The notes below the pieces were generated by a model that saw nothing but the letters and a program-made list of their open reading frames with translations, was not told where the DNA came from and ran no database searches. Position numbers and translations under genes: made by a program. Positions 1 through 13,336 of a stretch of DNA of 64,000 nt are shown here, one piece after another (position 1 is the first letter of the stretch; each line of letters begins with the position of its first letter). This DNA is from Avibacterium sp. 20-132 (GTDB taxonomy: Bacteria; Pseudomonadota; Gammaproteobacteria; Enterobacterales; Pasteurellaceae). The stretch spans positions 992,001 through 1,056,000 of the forward strand of contig NZ_CP091456.1 in NCBI RefSeq assembly GCF_023611925.1, given 5' to 3'.

Positions 1-193
1 CAATACAAAGGTAATGGCGGCGAGTTTTAAAACGACAAGACAGGTTGTTGATTGTTTATTAACAGGGTGTCAAGCTGTAACTGTTGCGCCAGAGATTGTA
101 CACAAATTTTTGTCAGATCCTGCAGTCTGTGCCGCAATAGCGCAGTTTGAAGATGATTGGAAATTAGCATTTAATCAATCTTTCATTGAATAA
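1..193 (+). CDS. Fructose-6-phosphate aldolase/transaldolase-like protein, C-terminal part
   Basis: This open frame enters from the left edge and stops at TAA 191-193, giving about 63 C-terminal residues. The segment KVMAASFKTTRQVVDCLLTG and the ending with FEDDWKLAF match the C-terminus of the FSA/TalC small transaldolase family, which cleaves fructose-6-phosphate to dihydroxyacetone and glyceraldehyde-3-phosphate. It lies 44 bp upstream of gutM and is probably co-transcribed with the sorbitol genes, where it could act on the fructose-6-P that sorbitol catabolism produces. The active-site lysine is outside the window. The family call is fairly sure; the substrate is inferred. Confidence 0.72.
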   Translation, partial: NTKVMAASFKTTRQVVDCLLTGCQAVTVAPEIVHKFLSDPAVCAAIAQFEDDWKLAFNQSFIE

Positions 194-237
194 GTTTTTA
201 TAATCAATAAAAAAGATCTACAATAGGGGAAAAATCG

Positions 238-600
238 ATGCACAGTATGATAAATTCACTTATTATTGTTGCCATTATCGCGTGGATATTGCAAATTATA
301 TTGGGGTGGTGGCAAATTTCGCAATTTAATAAGGCATTCGAAATATTGTGTAAACAAGGGAATGTGGGAATCGGTCGAACATCTGGTCGTTTTAACCCCA
401 AAGTTGTCATTGCCATTGCTTTTGATCATAACCATTGTGTGGTTAATTCAATTATTTTGAAAGGTGTGAGTGTATTTTCTCGCCCTAAACCAATAACAAA
501 TTTAACAGGATTATTGCATAGCGAAATTGACCCAGAAGCCATTTTCCCGAAAGATAAATCAAGTCAAGATGCTTTAAGGGAGGCCATTCGATTGCGATAA
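238..600 (+). CDS. gutM: Glucitol operon activator protein GutM
   Basis: The product has 120 residues, close to the usual GutM length of about 119. It has one N-terminal membrane segment (about residues 6-24) followed by the family signature [11 protein letters not shown] and [10 protein letters not shown], then the [11 protein letters not shown] motif near the end. GutM is known in enterobacteria as an activator of the glucitol/sorbitol PTS operon. It sits between the FSA-like aldolase and srlR, which keeps the gutM-srlR order of the E. coli operon. ATG 247 is an alternative start three codons in. Confidence 0.85.
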   Translation: MHSMINSLIIVAIIAWILQIILGWWQISQFNKAFEILCKQGNVGIGRTSGRFNPKVVIAIAFDHNHCVVNSIILKGVSVFSRPKPITNLTGLLHSEIDPEAIFPKDKSSQDALREAIRLR

Positions 601-620
601 ATCCTAATAATGGATTTACT

Positions 621-1394
621 ATGAAACCCAAAGAAAGACAGCTTGCTATTCTAGACTACTTACATACAAATGGAAAAACGCCTGTTGAGCAACTTGCCAA
701 TTATTTTGCCACAACAGGAACAACAATTCGCAAAGATCTCACCGCACTTGAAAAACAGCAGAAAGTTCTCCGTACCTATGGTGGTGTTGTGTTGGCGGGG
801 CAAGAAAAAGCAGCCGACATTGAGTTACCTATGACAAATAAAACCCATATTAACTTATTGCAAAAGAAAAAAATTGCAAAAGCCGCAATTGGTTTTTTGA
901 AAGATGGCGATTCGATTATCATTGATTCAGGGAGTACCGTATTGCAAATGATCCCACACCTAGCGGAATTTAATGACCTGACAATTATGACGAATAGTTT
1001 ACATATAATGAATAGCCTAGCCACCTTAGAAAAAGCACATCAATTGCTAATGTGTGGTGGAACTTTTCGCGCAAGATCAGCATCCTTACATGGAATTTTA
1101 GCCGAATCTACATTTGAAAAATTCTCTTTTGATAAACTATTCATTGGCACGGATGGGCTTGATTTAGAATTAGGATTAACAACATTTAATGAGGTTCATG
1201 GCGTAAGTAAAGCAATGACCAACGCAGCGAAACAAATTATTGTCCTTGCTGATTCTTCCAAATTTGGGCGACGTAGCCCAAATATTGTTTGTCCGTTAGA
1301 AAAAATTGATGTGATTATCACAGATAATTTGCTTGACGAAAAAACACATAATGCGTTACTTGATAAAGGTATTTCTGTCGTTATCGCTGATTAA
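621..1394 (+). CDS. srlR: DeoR-family glucitol operon repressor
   Basis: The product has 257 residues. It has an N-terminal DeoR winged helix (about 1-57, with [14 protein letters not shown] and the typical RTYGGVVL hinge) and a C-terminal sugar-phosphate sensor domain with [12 protein letters not shown] (about 92-103) and [12 protein letters not shown]. The match to SrlR/GutR is close along the whole length. It starts 20 bp after gutM, so it is probably the last gene of the sorbitol operon. A long hairpin follows at 1400-1425. Confidence 0.9.
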   Translation: MKPKERQLAILDYLHTNGKTPVEQLANYFATTGTTIRKDLTALEKQQKVLRTYGGVVLAGQEKAADIELPMTNKTHINLLQKKKIAKAAIGFLKDGDSIIIDSGSTVLQMIPHLAEFNDLTIMTNSLHIMNSLATLEKAHQLLMCGGTFRARSASLHGILAESTFEKFSFDKLFIGTDGLDLELGLTTFNEVHGVSKAMTNAAKQIIVLADSSKFGRRSPNIVCPLEKIDVIITDNLLDEKTHNALLDKGISVVIAD

Positions 1395-1399
1395 AGAAC

Positions 1400-1427
1400 A
1401 GGAAAGAAAGAGCGCTTTCTTTCCTCA
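1400..1427. terminator. Convergent terminator hairpin between srlR and the PCuAC gene
   Basis: An 11-bp perfect stem (AGGAAAGAAAG with CTTTCTTTCCT) around the 4-nt loop AGCG lies between convergent genes. The T tract is poor on both sides, so termination efficiency is uncertain. Confidence 0.6.
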
Positions 1428-1432
1428 GGTGA

Positions 1433-1837
1433 TTATTGCACGGCAACTTGCACCTTTACCACTTCCCCATCATCAAAATACAAGGTAAGCGGGAAGGGAC
1501 TACCTTGTTTGATTGGGGTGAGTAAATCAAACACCATAATATGTAAGCCACCACGTTTCAAGCTAATGGTTTGTTTAGCGGGGATTTCTATCCCATCAAG
1601 ATCGATCATCTTACCATTTTGCATACCGTGTAAGGCTAGTCGAGAAGGTTGTTCACTTTCAAGTAAGGCAAGATGTACTGCCTCATCGCCTGTGTTTTGT
1701 AATTGCATAAAAATAGCACTAGGCTCACCAGCTTTTTCTGTTGCAAACATTGTTGCCTGAGAAACAAGCATATCCGCTTGACTGATGAGAGGGAAAAGTG
1801 CGGTGTAAATTAATAAAGATTTTTTTATCCACTGCAT
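1433..1837 (-). CDS. Periplasmic copper chaperone PCuAC family protein
   Basis: The product has 134 residues with a signal peptide (about 1-21, cleavage near SQA). The PCuAC/DUF461 pattern of one His and several Met ligands is visible: LALHGMQNGKM at about 68-78, then GGLHIMVFDL at about 96-105. Family members bind Cu(I) in the periplasm and deliver it to cytochrome oxidase or Sco-type partners. No other copper gene is adjacent. It runs convergent with srlR. Confidence 0.82.
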   Translation of the reverse strand: MQWIKKSLLIYTALFPLISQADMLVSQATMFATEKAGEPSAIFMQLQNTGDEAVHLALLESEQPSRLALHGMQNGKMIDLDGIEIPAKQTISLKRGGLHIMVFDLLTPIKQGSPFPLTLYFDDGEVVKVQVAVQ

Positions 1838-1996
1838 TTTTTTCTCCGTTGAAAGGAATAAAGGCTATCGTGCTAGTATAGCAAGAATTTGTTTTACTGG
1901 GGGAATTTTGCTGCTTAGCTTTCAATAACCTATGAAAAATGCTATATTGCCCACACTTTTTAATATTTCTTTCCACATAATGGTTTTTATCTCCTT

Positions 1997-3989
<1,993 letters not shown>

Positions 3990-4010
3990 TTGCTCAATCA
4001 TTCATAACCT

Positions 4011-4050
4011 AAGTGCGGTGGAAAATTAAGAAATTTTTCACCGCACTTTT
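4011..4050 (+). terminator. Inverted uptake-signal pair acting as terminator after purB
   Basis: AAGTGCGGT (4011-4019) and ACCGCACTT (4040-4048) form an inverted pair 20 bp apart, flanked by an A/T-rich loop and followed by a T run. Inverted USS pairs are a well-known Pasteurellaceae terminator form. Confidence 0.75.
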
Positions 4051-4156
4051 GTTTCAGGCAAATTTTTCTTCTATGGCATTTCCTTCGCAATTCTTTTGCA
4101 AGATAAATTTTGCCTATGATACACTTCGTTTTTTGATTCTTTTATCTATTATATTT

Positions 4157-5275
4157 ATGCTATTAGCTCAATCTTCCACCACGTCTCCTTTTGCAAAATC
4201 TGTGCTTACTTGGTATGAGCAATTTGGACGTAAGCATTTACCTTGGCAGCAAAATAAAACCCTTTATGGTGTATGGCTGTCAGAGGTGATGTTGCAACAA
4301 ACCCAAGTTGCCACTGTGATTCCCTATTTTGAACGCTTTATGCAAACTTTTCCCACGATTACTGCGCTGGCGAATGCGCCTCTTGATGAAGTATTACATT
4401 TGTGGACAGGTTTAGGTTATTACGCAAGAGCAAGAAATTTGCACCAATCCGCACAATATATTCGAGATCATTATCAAGGTAATTTTCCCACTGAATTTGA
4501 GCAAGTGCAGGCATTAAAAGGGATTGGGCGTAGTACTGCGGGGGCGATTTTATCTTCTTGTTTAAATGCCCCTTACCCAATTTTAGATGGTAACGTGAAA
4601 CGGGTATTATCACGTTATTTTACCGTGCAAGGTTGGGCTGGAGAGAAGAAAGTAGAAAATCAGCTTTGGCAGTTAAGTGCAGAAGTTACACCAAAACAGC
4701 GTGTGGCGGATTTTAATCAAGCGATGATGGATATTGGCGCAATGGTTTGTACACGCACAAAACCCAAATGCGAACTTTGTCCTTTAGCTACAAAGTGCGG
4801 TGCAAATTTACAACAAAATTGGCAAGCTTATCCAGCTAAAAAGCCGAAAAAAACCTTACCTGAGCGACAAAGTTATTTTTTGATTTGGCAAGAACAGGGA
4901 AAAGTTGTCTTAGAACAGCGTGAAAAATCAGGATTATGGGGCGGTTTGTATTGTTTTCCGCAATTTGATAGTAAGCAGGATTTACTGCCGTATTTAGCCC
5001 GTCAAAATGTGGCTTTTTACCAAGAATGGCCGGCCTTTCGTCATACGTTTAGCCATTTTCATTTAATGATTCATCCTATTTATGTGAAACAGGAATATCG
5101 GGGTGAGGATAGCAATCGCTCTGATTGGAAAAAGGTGGGTGAAAATCACGGGAAGTATGAATCTTCTATACAAAGTGCGGTCAAATATTGGTATGATCCG
5201 CAAAATCCAGATCAAATTGGGCTGGCAACACCAGTTAAAAATCTTTTATTACAGTTAGCAAAAGGAAAAGAATAA
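4157..5275 (+). CDS. mutY: A/G-specific adenine DNA glycosylase
   Basis: The product has 372 residues from ATG 4157. The open frame runs on upstream through the purB terminator, but family similarity starts at [20 protein letters not shown]. MutY removes adenine mispaired with 8-oxoguanine. The catalytic Glu is in SEVMLQQTQ (about 42-50). The helix-hairpin-helix [13 protein letters not shown] is followed by the catalytic Asp in ILDGNVKR. The 4Fe-4S ligands follow C-x6-C-x2-C-x5-C ([17 protein letters not shown]), and a NUDIX-like C-terminal domain recognises oxoG. Its stop overlaps the yggX start (TAATG). Confidence 0.95.
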   Translation: MLLAQSSTTSPFAKSVLTWYEQFGRKHLPWQQNKTLYGVWLSEVMLQQTQVATVIPYFERFMQTFPTITALANAPLDEVLHLWTGLGYYARARNLHQSAQYIRDHYQGNFPTEFEQVQALKGIGRSTAGAILSSCLNAPYPILDGNVKRVLSRYFTVQGWAGEKKVENQLWQLSAEVTPKQRVADFNQAMMDIGAMVCTRTKPKCELCPLATKCGANLQQNWQAYPAKKPKKTLPERQSYFLIWQEQGKVVLEQREKSGLWGGLYCFPQFDSKQDLLPYLARQNVAFYQEWPAFRHTFSHFHLMIHPIYVKQEYRGEDSNRSDWKKVGENHGKYESSIQSAVKYWYDPQNPDQIGLATPVKNLLLQLAKGKE

Positions 5276-5556
5276 TGGCAAGAACGGTATTTTGTGCCTA
5301 TTTAAAACGAGACGCAGATGGATTAGATTTTCAACTCTATCCGGGGGAGTTAGGTAAACGTATTTTTGATCATATCAGTAAACAAGCGTGGGGCGAGTGG
5401 ATGAAAAAGCAAACTATGCTCGTTAATGAGAAGAAATTAAATATGATGAATGCTGAACATCGTCAATTATTAGAACAAGAAATGGTGAACTTTTTGTTTG
5501 AAGGCAAAGAGGTTCACATTGAAGGTTATGTTCCACCAGCAGAAAAAACACTATGA
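5275..5556 (+). CDS. yggX: Fe(2+)-trafficking protein YggX
   Basis: The product has 93 residues. It begins [19 protein letters not shown] with the conserved early Cys and contains [10 protein letters not shown] and [17 protein letters not shown], all typical of YggX. The protein is linked to protection of Fe-S clusters from oxidation. The gene is coupled to both neighbours, by TAATG with mutY and ATGA with mltC. The mutY-yggX-mltC order is conserved in gammaproteobacteria. Confidence 0.95.
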   Translation: MARTVFCAYLKRDADGLDFQLYPGELGKRIFDHISKQAWGEWMKKQTMLVNEKKLNMMNAEHRQLLEQEMVNFLFEGKEVHIEGYVPPAEKTL

Positions 5557-6626
5557 AAAAATATGTTGTTGCGTTGATTATTCCTTTTTTATTTGCTTGT
5601 AGTGGCTCAAGCCATAAAAGGATTGATTATGATGAAGCCTTTGCAAAAGATACACAAGGGTTAGATATTTTAACTGGACAATTTTCCCATAATATTGATC
5701 AAATTTGGGGCGTTAATGAGTTATTGGTTGCTAGCCGTAAAGATTATGTGAAATATACGGATAGTTATTATACGCGTAGCCACGTGAGTTTTGATGAAGG
5801 GAGCATTACGGTTGAAACATTAAGTGATGTAAATCGCTTACATAATGCCATTGTACATACATTATTAATGGGATCTGATGCTAAAGGCATTGATCTATTT
5901 GCTTCTGGTGATGTACCGATTAGCTCACGCCCGTTCCTCTTAGGGCAGGTTGTGGATAATTTGGGTGGACAAATTGCGAATGTAACGACAGCAAGTAATT
6001 TTGCCAATTATTTATTGCAAAATAAATTACAGACGCGTCGTTTGAGTAATGGCAGAGTGGTGCAATTTGTGGTGATTCCAATGATTGCGAATCACGTTGC
6101 AGTGCGTGCGCAAAAATATTTACCTATGGTACGTCGTGCTGCAAGACGTTATAACCTTGATGAAAGTTTAATCCTTGGCATTATGCAAACAGAATCAAGT
6201 TTTAACCCTTATGCAATTAGCTATGCCAATGCCGTGGGATTAATGCAAGTTGTGCCACATACGGCAGGACGTGATGTATTCCAAATGAAAGGGCGTGGTG
6301 GGCAACCATCAAAAAGTTATTTATTTGATCCTGAAAAGAATATTGATACAGGCGCGTCTTATTTATGGTTATTACAAAATAAATATTTAGATGGCATTAC
6401 CAATCCGACATCTAAACGTTTTGCAATGATCTCAGCTTATAACAGTGGTGCTGGCGCAGTATTACGCGTGTTTCACGAAGATAAAGAGATGGCAATTGAA
6501 CAGATTAATCGCTTGTATCCTGAGCAAGTGTACCGTATTTTAACGACGGCACATCCTTCTTCACAGGCAAGAAATTATCTCATTAAGGTGGATAAAGCAC
6601 AAAAAAGTTATCGTGTTAGACGATAA
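5553..6626 (+). CDS. mltC: Membrane-bound lytic murein transglycosylase C
   Basis: The product has 357 residues. A lipoprotein signal ends at FACSG, with the lipid-anchor Cys at about residue 16. The C-terminal half is the SLT family 1 domain, with the catalytic Glu in [13 protein letters not shown] (about residue 208), then [14 protein letters not shown] and AYNSGAG. It cleaves glycan strands and forms 1,6-anhydromuramyl ends at the outer membrane. It overlaps yggX by 4 bp. Confidence 0.95.
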   Translation: MKKYVVALIIPFLFACSGSSHKRIDYDEAFAKDTQGLDILTGQFSHNIDQIWGVNELLVASRKDYVKYTDSYYTRSHVSFDEGSITVETLSDVNRLHNAIVHTLLMGSDAKGIDLFASGDVPISSRPFLLGQVVDNLGGQIANVTTASNFANYLLQNKLQTRRLSNGRVVQFVVIPMIANHVAVRAQKYLPMVRRAARRYNLDESLILGIMQTESSFNPYAISYANAVGLMQVVPHTAGRDVFQMKGRGGQPSKSYLFDPEKNIDTGASYLWLLQNKYLDGITNPTSKRFAMISAYNSGAGAVLRVFHEDKEMAIEQINRLYPEQVYRILTTAHPSSQARNYLIKVDKAQKSYRVRR

Positions 6627-6735
6627 GCATTAAAAGTGGTTTTGTTTTTTTACACAATTTTTGCTGTATTTCTATGCGTTTCGTCTGTTAAATATTCAAA
6701 CGGATAAAAAAATGTAAAAAAGTTAAAATTAATGA

Positions 6736-6764
6736 TTGACTTACCGCGGTAAAAATCGTTTAAT
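6736..6764 (+). promoter_or_regulatory. Stable-RNA promoter for the tRNA-Phe/Asn unit
   Basis: TTGACT (6736-6741) and TTTAAT (6759-6764) are separated by 17 bp. The start of tRNA-Phe is 18 bp downstream of the -10 box. Confidence 0.6.
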
Positions 6765-6782
6765 ACGCACCAATGATGCGTT

Positions 6783-6858
6783 GCCTCGATAGCTCAGTCG
6801 GTAGAGCAGGGGATTGAAAATCCCCGTGTCGGTGGTTCGATTCCGCCTCGAGGCACCA
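6783..6858 (+). tRNA. tRNA-Phe (GAA)
   Basis: A 76-nt cloverleaf with encoded CCA. The acceptor stem pairs GCCTCGA with TCGAGGC, the anticodon GAA sits in GGATTGAAAATCC, and the T arm contains GGTTCGATTCC. Confidence 0.95.
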
Positions 6859-6862
6859 CTAT

Positions 6863-6938
6863 TCCTCCTTAGTTCAGTCGGTAGAACGGTGGACTGTTAA
6901 TCCATATGTCGCTGGTTCAAGTCCAGCAGGAGGAGCCA
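6863..6938 (+). tRNA. tRNA-Asn (GTT)
   Basis: A 76-nt cloverleaf with encoded CCA, 4 bp after tRNA-Phe. The acceptor stem pairs TCCTCCT with AGGAGGA. The anticodon GTT sits in GGACTGTTAATCC. Confidence 0.95.
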
Positions 6939-6948
6939 AATTCTTAAC

Positions 6949-6976
6949 AGCCGCTAATGAAAATTAGCGGCTTTTT
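6949..6976 (+). terminator. Rho-independent terminator after tRNA-Asn
   Basis: The stem AGCCGCTAAT pairs with ATTAGCGGCT around a 4-nt loop and is followed by a run of T. Confidence 0.88.
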
Positions 6977-7090
6977 CATATCTAATTACCCTCTCTTTTC
7001 TGATTAAAAATTAACAAAATTAACACCGCACTTTATTTCTCAGTATTTGCTTTTCATCATCACCTATTTATGCGAAACTGAAACGTAGAA

Positions 7091-7167
7091 GAACGTGTAG
7101 CTTAGCAGGATAGAGCAGTCCCCTCCTAAGGGACAGGTCGGCGGTTCGACTCCGCCCACGTTCGCCA
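7091..7167 (+). tRNA. tRNA-Arg (CCT)
   Basis: A 77-nt cloverleaf with encoded CCA. The acceptor stem pairs GAACGTG with CACGTTC. The anticodon loop CTCCTAA carries CCT, which reads AGG codons. It is separate from the tRNA-Phe/Asn unit because a terminator lies between them. Confidence 0.93.
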
Positions 7168-7180
7168 TTTTAGGTAATAA

Positions 7181-7213
7181 AAAACCTTGCGTTAGTTTGC
7201 AAGGTTTTCTTTT
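7181..7213 (+). terminator. Rho-independent terminator after tRNA-Arg
   Basis: The stem AAAACCTTGC pairs with GCAAGGTTTT around an 8-nt loop, with a T-rich tail. It also lies at the 3' side of the convergent lipoprotein gene. Confidence 0.82.
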
Positions 7214-7289
7214 GTTGTGACTTCACTTTGCAATAAGTGAAAACCAGTTAGGCTGTGTTATTTCAAAATCAAGCAAGATAGCTATAACA

Positions 7290-7886
7290 TTAATTGGAAT
7301 AGCGATTAATCGCATTAGCGATGTCTTGATCTTGATAAATACTTTTCACGGTTTCTTGCAAGGCTTGGGTTAGTACCTTCTGGATATTTTCATTGCTGGC
7401 TTTGAACGCTCCTTCTTGGGTTCTTGATGAACCAATATTTTTATTAAATTGCCCTTTTGCACCCTGTACTTGAACGCTAAGTTGTACATTTGCTGCGATT
7501 TTGTAACGCAAATTGCCTTGATCAATATCGGCATAGAATTTATTGATATTCACAATGACGTTGGTGTTGGATTGAGCCGGTGTTGCCGCAATGCGGAAAC
7601 CTTTAGCATTTAAATCTTGTTTGATGACTTGATCGAAAAGCTCGGTTGGGGTTGGTTTAGCAAAGAGTTTAAATATTTTTTCATTATAAACATAGCTCGA
7701 TACTTCAGGTTGTTGGCGCACATCGCGGGTTAAAATGTTTAGCACCGCCTGTTGATTTGCGGCATTGAATTGTACACTTGGGCTAGGTGGGGTAAACGTG
7801 AGCGTGTTACTGGGCTGAGATTGGCAAGCAGATAATAGCACGGCACTTGAAAATAAGCTGATGAGAGAGAGTTTGGTAAAACGCAT
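7290..7886 (-). CDS. yajG: YajG-family lipoprotein
   Basis: The product has 198 residues from ATG 7886. This start puts the GAGG site (GCGAGGAA) about 8 nt upstream, while the ATG two codons earlier is too close to it. The lipobox LLSACQSQ places the lipidated Cys near residue 20. The rest matches the YajG family, outer-membrane lipoproteins of uncertain role. In the enterobacteria yajG lies next to bolA, and here bolA is divergent and 152 bp away, which supports the call. The open frame extends further upstream into bolA antisense, but that part is not coding. Confidence 0.8.
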   Translation of the reverse strand: MRFTKLSLISLFSSAVLLSACQSQPSNTLTFTPPSPSVQFNAANQQAVLNILTRDVRQQPEVSSYVYNEKIFKLFAKPTPTELFDQVIKQDLNAKGFRIAATPAQSNTNVIVNINKFYADIDQGNLRYKIAANVQLSVQVQGAKGQFNKNIGSSRTQEGAFKASNENIQKVLTQALQETVKSIYQDQDIANAINRYSN

Positions 7887-8038
7887 AGTCATTTCCTCGC
7901 TAACAAAAAAGAAAGGGTTATTCTTGCAAACTTCATTATGAATGTATAGTCTTTGCGCTGGCAAATTATTCATAACATTTAAGCACAAATAAAACGACCT
8001 TACTTTAATGTGCGATTGATCATCAAAAGGAAACGAGA

Positions 8039-8350
8039 ATGAATACTCAACAAATTTTAACGCAAAAAATTCAGCAAAAATTTGCACCGCACTTTTTACA
8101 TATCGAAAATGAAAGCCATATGCACAGTTCGGGGCGTGGTGCAGATTCACATTTCAAAGTAGTGTTAGTGAGCGATGAATTTAATGGAGTGAGAAAGGTC
8201 GCGCGTCATCAAATGTTGTATCAGTTATTAGCAGAAGAATTGAAACAGGGTATCCACGCATTAGCCTTACATACTTATACATTAGATGAATGGCACGCGT
8301 TGGAACAGCAGTTCCCAAAATCGCCAAATTGTTTAGGTGTCGGGCAATAA
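8039..8350 (+). CDS. bolA: BolA family protein
   Basis: The product has 103 residues. The BolA fold motif is seen as HIENESHMHSSGRGADSHFK, with the conserved His and Ser residues, then DEFNGVRKVARHQMLYQLL. BolA proteins pair with monothiol glutaredoxins in Fe-S handling and affect cell shape and stress response. An uptake-signal core lies inside the gene at 8086-8094. It is divergent from the yajG-like gene. Confidence 0.93.
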   Translation: MNTQQILTQKIQQKFAPHFLHIENESHMHSSGRGADSHFKVVLVSDEFNGVRKVARHQMLYQLLAEELKQGIHALALHTYTLDEWHALEQQFPKSPNCLGVGQ

Positions 8351-10089
<1,739 letters not shown>

Positions 10090-10091
10090 AA

Positions 10092-11330
10092 ATGGGTTTA
10101 AAACATCTTTTAGAGAAAATGGAACCTGCTTTTTTACCGGGTGGTAAATATGAAAAATGGTATGCACTGTTTGAAGCAACGGCAACCTTTTTATATACCC
10201 CCGGTACAGTAACAGCGAAAGCTTCTCACGTCCGTGATGCGTTAGATTCAAAACGTATGATGGTATTAGTGTGGCTGGCGTTATTTCCAGCAATGTTCTA
10301 CGGTATGTTTAATGTGGGGGCGCAATCTATCCTTGCATTAAACGTCGGCGATTTTGCACAAAACTTAGCACAAAATGTGGCGAATGACTGGCATTTTGCC
10401 TTAGCAAACGCACTAGGTTTAGTGTCGCCTGATGCAGGTGTACTTGCTAAAATGGCATTAGGGGCGATTTTCTTCCTACCAATTTATTTAACCGTGTTCC
10501 TTGTGGGCGGTTTCTGGGAAGTGTTATTCGCCATGGTGCGTAAACACGAAATCAACGAAGGTTTCTTCGTAACCTCTATTTTATTAGCCCTTATCGTTCC
10601 ACCAACATTGCCATTATGGCAAGCGGCATTAGCGACCACTTTTGGTGTTGTTGTGGCAAAAGAGGTGTTCGGTGGTGTTGGTAAAAACTTTATGAACCCA
10701 GCATTAGCAGGGCGTGCGTTTTTATTCTTTGCTTATCCAGCACAAATCTCAGGGGATTCCGTATGGATCGCTGCTGATGGTTTCTCTGGTGCAACCGCAC
10801 TTTCACAATGGGCAACCGGCGGTCAAGGAGCATTAAAACAAGTTACCATCGGTCAGCCAATTCAATGGATGGACGCTTTCTTAGGGAATATCCCGGGTTC
10901 AATCGGTGAAGTTTCGACCCTTGCATTATTAATTGGGGCTGCGGTGATTGTATTCGCCCGTATTGCTTCGTGGCGTATTATCGCGGGTGTGATGATCGGT
11001 ATGATTGCCACTTCTACCCTATTCAATGTGATTGGTTCAGAGACAAACCCATTATTCTCAATGCCTTGGCATTGGCATTTAGTGTTAGGTGGTTTTGCGT
11101 TAGGTATGTTATTTATGGCAACAGACCCTGTATCCGCCTCATTTACAAATAAAGGGAAATGGTGGTATGGCGCATTAATTGGTGCAATGGCAGTGATTAT
11201 TCGAGTGGTAAACCCTGCTTATCCAGAAGGAATGATGTTAGCCATCTTATTAGCTAACTTATTTGCCCCAATTTTTGACTATCTGGTTGTTCAAGCAAAT
11301 ATCAAACGTCGGAGAGCGCGCAATGGCTAA
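10092..11330 (+). CDS. nqrB: Na+-NQR subunit B
   Basis: The product has 412 residues with about ten membrane segments. NqrB carries a covalently bound FMN on the Thr of [13 protein letters not shown] (about 231-243), riboflavin, and part of the Na+ channel. The segment [15 protein letters not shown] is typical. Its last 8 bp overlap the start of nqrC. Confidence 0.97.
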   Translation: MGLKHLLEKMEPAFLPGGKYEKWYALFEATATFLYTPGTVTAKASHVRDALDSKRMMVLVWLALFPAMFYGMFNVGAQSILALNVGDFAQNLAQNVANDWHFALANALGLVSPDAGVLAKMALGAIFFLPIYLTVFLVGGFWEVLFAMVRKHEINEGFFVTSILLALIVPPTLPLWQAALATTFGVVVAKEVFGGVGKNFMNPALAGRAFLFFAYPAQISGDSVWIAADGFSGATALSQWATGGQGALKQVTIGQPIQWMDAFLGNIPGSIGEVSTLALLIGAAVIVFARIASWRIIAGVMIGMIATSTLFNVIGSETNPLFSMPWHWHLVLGGFALGMLFMATDPVSASFTNKGKWWYGALIGAMAVIIRVVNPAYPEGMMLAILLANLFAPIFDYLVVQANIKRRRARNG

Positions 11331-12099
11331 GTTTAATAAAGATAGTGTTGGCGGAACAATCCTTGTTGTTGTTCTAGTCAGCTTAGTTTGCTCAATTATC
11401 GTAGCAAGTGCGGCAGTAGGTTTAAAACCGACGCAAAATGAGCAAAAATTATTAGATAAACAGAAAAACATTCTCAGTGTGGCAGGGTTACTCCCAGCGA
11501 AAGCAAAAGGGGCGGAAATAAAAGCACTTTATGCGGAAAACATTGAGCCTAAAATTGTTGATCTTGCAACAGGTGATTATGTTAATAACATCACGAATTT
11601 TGATGCGCGTGTTGCGGTGAAAAATCCAGCTGAAAGTGTCGCAATTAAACCAGAAGATGATAAAGCTGGTATTAAAGTGCGGGCAAAATACGCTGAGGTT
11701 TATTTGGTAAAAGATGCACAAGGCAAAACTTCACAAATTGTCTTACCAATTTATGGTACGGGATTATGGTCTGTGATGTATGGTTTTGTGTCTGTTGCAC
11801 CGGATGCAAATACCATTAAAGGGATTACTTATTATGAGCAAGGTGAAACGGCTGGTTTAGGGGGCGAAATTGCTAATCCAAACTGGCAAAAATACTTTGT
11901 AGGTAAAAAACTCTTTAATGAACAAAATCAAGTTGCGATTAAAATTGGTAAAGGGGCTTCAGCAGATAAAGAACACGGTATTGATGGTTTATCTGGTGCA
12001 ACCTTAACAACGAAAGGGGTACAAGGTTCTTTCGATTACTGGTTTGATCGTAATGGCTTTGGTCCATATTTAGATAAACTTAGAGCGGAGGCTAACTAA
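11323..12099 (+). CDS. nqrC: Na+-NQR subunit C
   Basis: The product has 258 residues from ATG 11323, which aligns with the family N-terminus [11 protein letters not shown]; the earlier ATG lies deep within nqrB. It has one N-terminal membrane anchor and a periplasmic FMN-binding domain. The flavinylated Thr is in [10 protein letters not shown] near residue 224, the target of ApbE. Its stop overlaps nqrD by one base (TAATG). Confidence 0.96.
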   Translation: MAKFNKDSVGGTILVVVLVSLVCSIIVASAAVGLKPTQNEQKLLDKQKNILSVAGLLPAKAKGAEIKALYAENIEPKIVDLATGDYVNNITNFDARVAVKNPAESVAIKPEDDKAGIKVRAKYAEVYLVKDAQGKTSQIVLPIYGTGLWSVMYGFVSVAPDANTIKGITYYEQGETAGLGGEIANPNWQKYFVGKKLFNEQNQVAIKIGKGASADKEHGIDGLSGATLTTKGVQGSFDYWFDRNGFGPYLDKLRAEAN

Positions 12100-12722
12100 T
12101 GGCTAATGCAAATATGAAAAAATTATTGTTATCTCCGATTGTGAGCAATAACCCAATTGCATTGCAAATCTTGGGTATTTGTTCTGCTTTAGCGGTAACA
12201 ACAAAATTAGAAACCGCGGTGGTAATGGCTATCGCAGTAAGTTTGGTTACGGCATTTTCAAGTTTCTTCATTTCTTGTATCCGTAATTATATTCCAAACA
12301 GTATCCGTATTATCGTGCAAATGGCAATTATTGCATCATTAGTAACCCTTGTGGATCAAGTGTTGCAAGCCTATGCTTATGAGTTATCTAAACAGCTTTC
12401 CGTATTCGTTGGTTTGATTATCACAAACTGTATCGTAATGGGACGTGCAGAAGCGTTCGCAATGAAAGAACCCCCATTAGCGAGTTTTGTTGATGGTTTA
12501 GGTAACGGTATTGGTTACGGGACTATTTTGATTATTGTTGCGTTTTTACGTGAATTAATTGGTTCAGGTAAAATCTTTGGTATGACTGTTTTCCAAACCA
12601 TCCAAGACGGCGGTTGGTACCAAGCAAACGGGCTTTTCCTTTTAGCACCAAGTGCGTTCTTTATTATCGGCTTCTTAATTTGGGGCTTAAGAACGTGGAA
12701 ACCAGAACAAGTGGAGAAATAA
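12099..12722 (+). CDS. nqrD: Na+-NQR subunit D
   Basis: The product has 207 residues and six membrane helices. It has the two conserved Cys positions ([13 protein letters not shown] and [13 protein letters not shown]) that, with NqrE, hold an intramembrane iron centre between NADH- and quinone-side cofactors. It is related in sequence to NqrE and RnfA/E. Confidence 0.97.
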   Translation: MANANMKKLLLSPIVSNNPIALQILGICSALAVTTKLETAVVMAIAVSLVTAFSSFFISCIRNYIPNSIRIIVQMAIIASLVTLVDQVLQAYAYELSKQLSVFVGLIITNCIVMGRAEAFAMKEPPLASFVDGLGNGIGYGTILIIVAFLRELIGSGKIFGMTVFQTIQDGGWYQANGLFLLAPSAFFIIGFLIWGLRTWKPEQVEK

Positions 12723-12725
12723 GCA

Positions 12726-13322
12726 ATGGAACATTATTTAAGTCTCTTTGTTAAGTCCATTTTTATTGAAAATATGGCACTTTCTTTCTTCCTTGGTATG
12801 TGTACATTCCTTGCTGTTTCAAAGAAAGTTTCAACCGCGTTTGGTTTAGGGATTGCGGTAATCGTGGTATTGGGTATTGCTGTGCCTGCCAACCAAATTG
12901 TTTACACTCACATCTTAAAAGATGGCGCGTTAGTGGAAGGGGTGGATTTAAGTTTCTTACGCTTTATTACCTTTATTGGGGTGATTGCTGCGTTGGTTCA
13001 AATCCTCGAAATGGTTTTAGACAAATTTTTCCCCGCACTTTATAACGCATTAGGGATTTTCTTACCGTTAATTACCGTAAACTGTGCGATTTTCGGTGGC
13101 GTCTCCTTTATGGTTCAACGTGAATATAATTTTGCGGAGTCCGTGGTTTATGGAATTGGTGCGGGTACAGGTTGGATGCTTGCTATCGTTGCACTTGCTG
13201 GTTTAACTGAAAAAATGAAATATGCTGATATCCCAGCAGGTTTACGTGGTTTAGGGATTACCTTTATCACGGTAGGTCTAATGGCGCTTGGCTTTATGTC
13301 ATTTTCAGGTATTCAGTTATAA
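12726..13322 (+). CDS. nqrE: Na+-NQR subunit E
   Basis: The product has 198 residues and six membrane helices. The two conserved Cys are in [11 protein letters not shown] (about 26) and TVNCAIFGG (about 119), the partner ligands to those of NqrD. It starts 3 bp after nqrD. Confidence 0.97.
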   Translation: MEHYLSLFVKSIFIENMALSFFLGMCTFLAVSKKVSTAFGLGIAVIVVLGIAVPANQIVYTHILKDGALVEGVDLSFLRFITFIGVIAALVQILEMVLDKFFPALYNALGIFLPLITVNCAIFGGVSFMVQREYNFAESVVYGIGAGTGWMLAIVALAGLTEKMKYADIPAGLRGLGITFITVGLMALGFMSFSGIQL

Positions 13323-13336
13323 GAAGGGGATACTAA

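Noticed and set aside
6783..7167. tRNA cluster as an integration hotspot
   Set aside because: All three tRNAs have intact 3' ends and no partial tRNA duplicate or integrase is found nearby.
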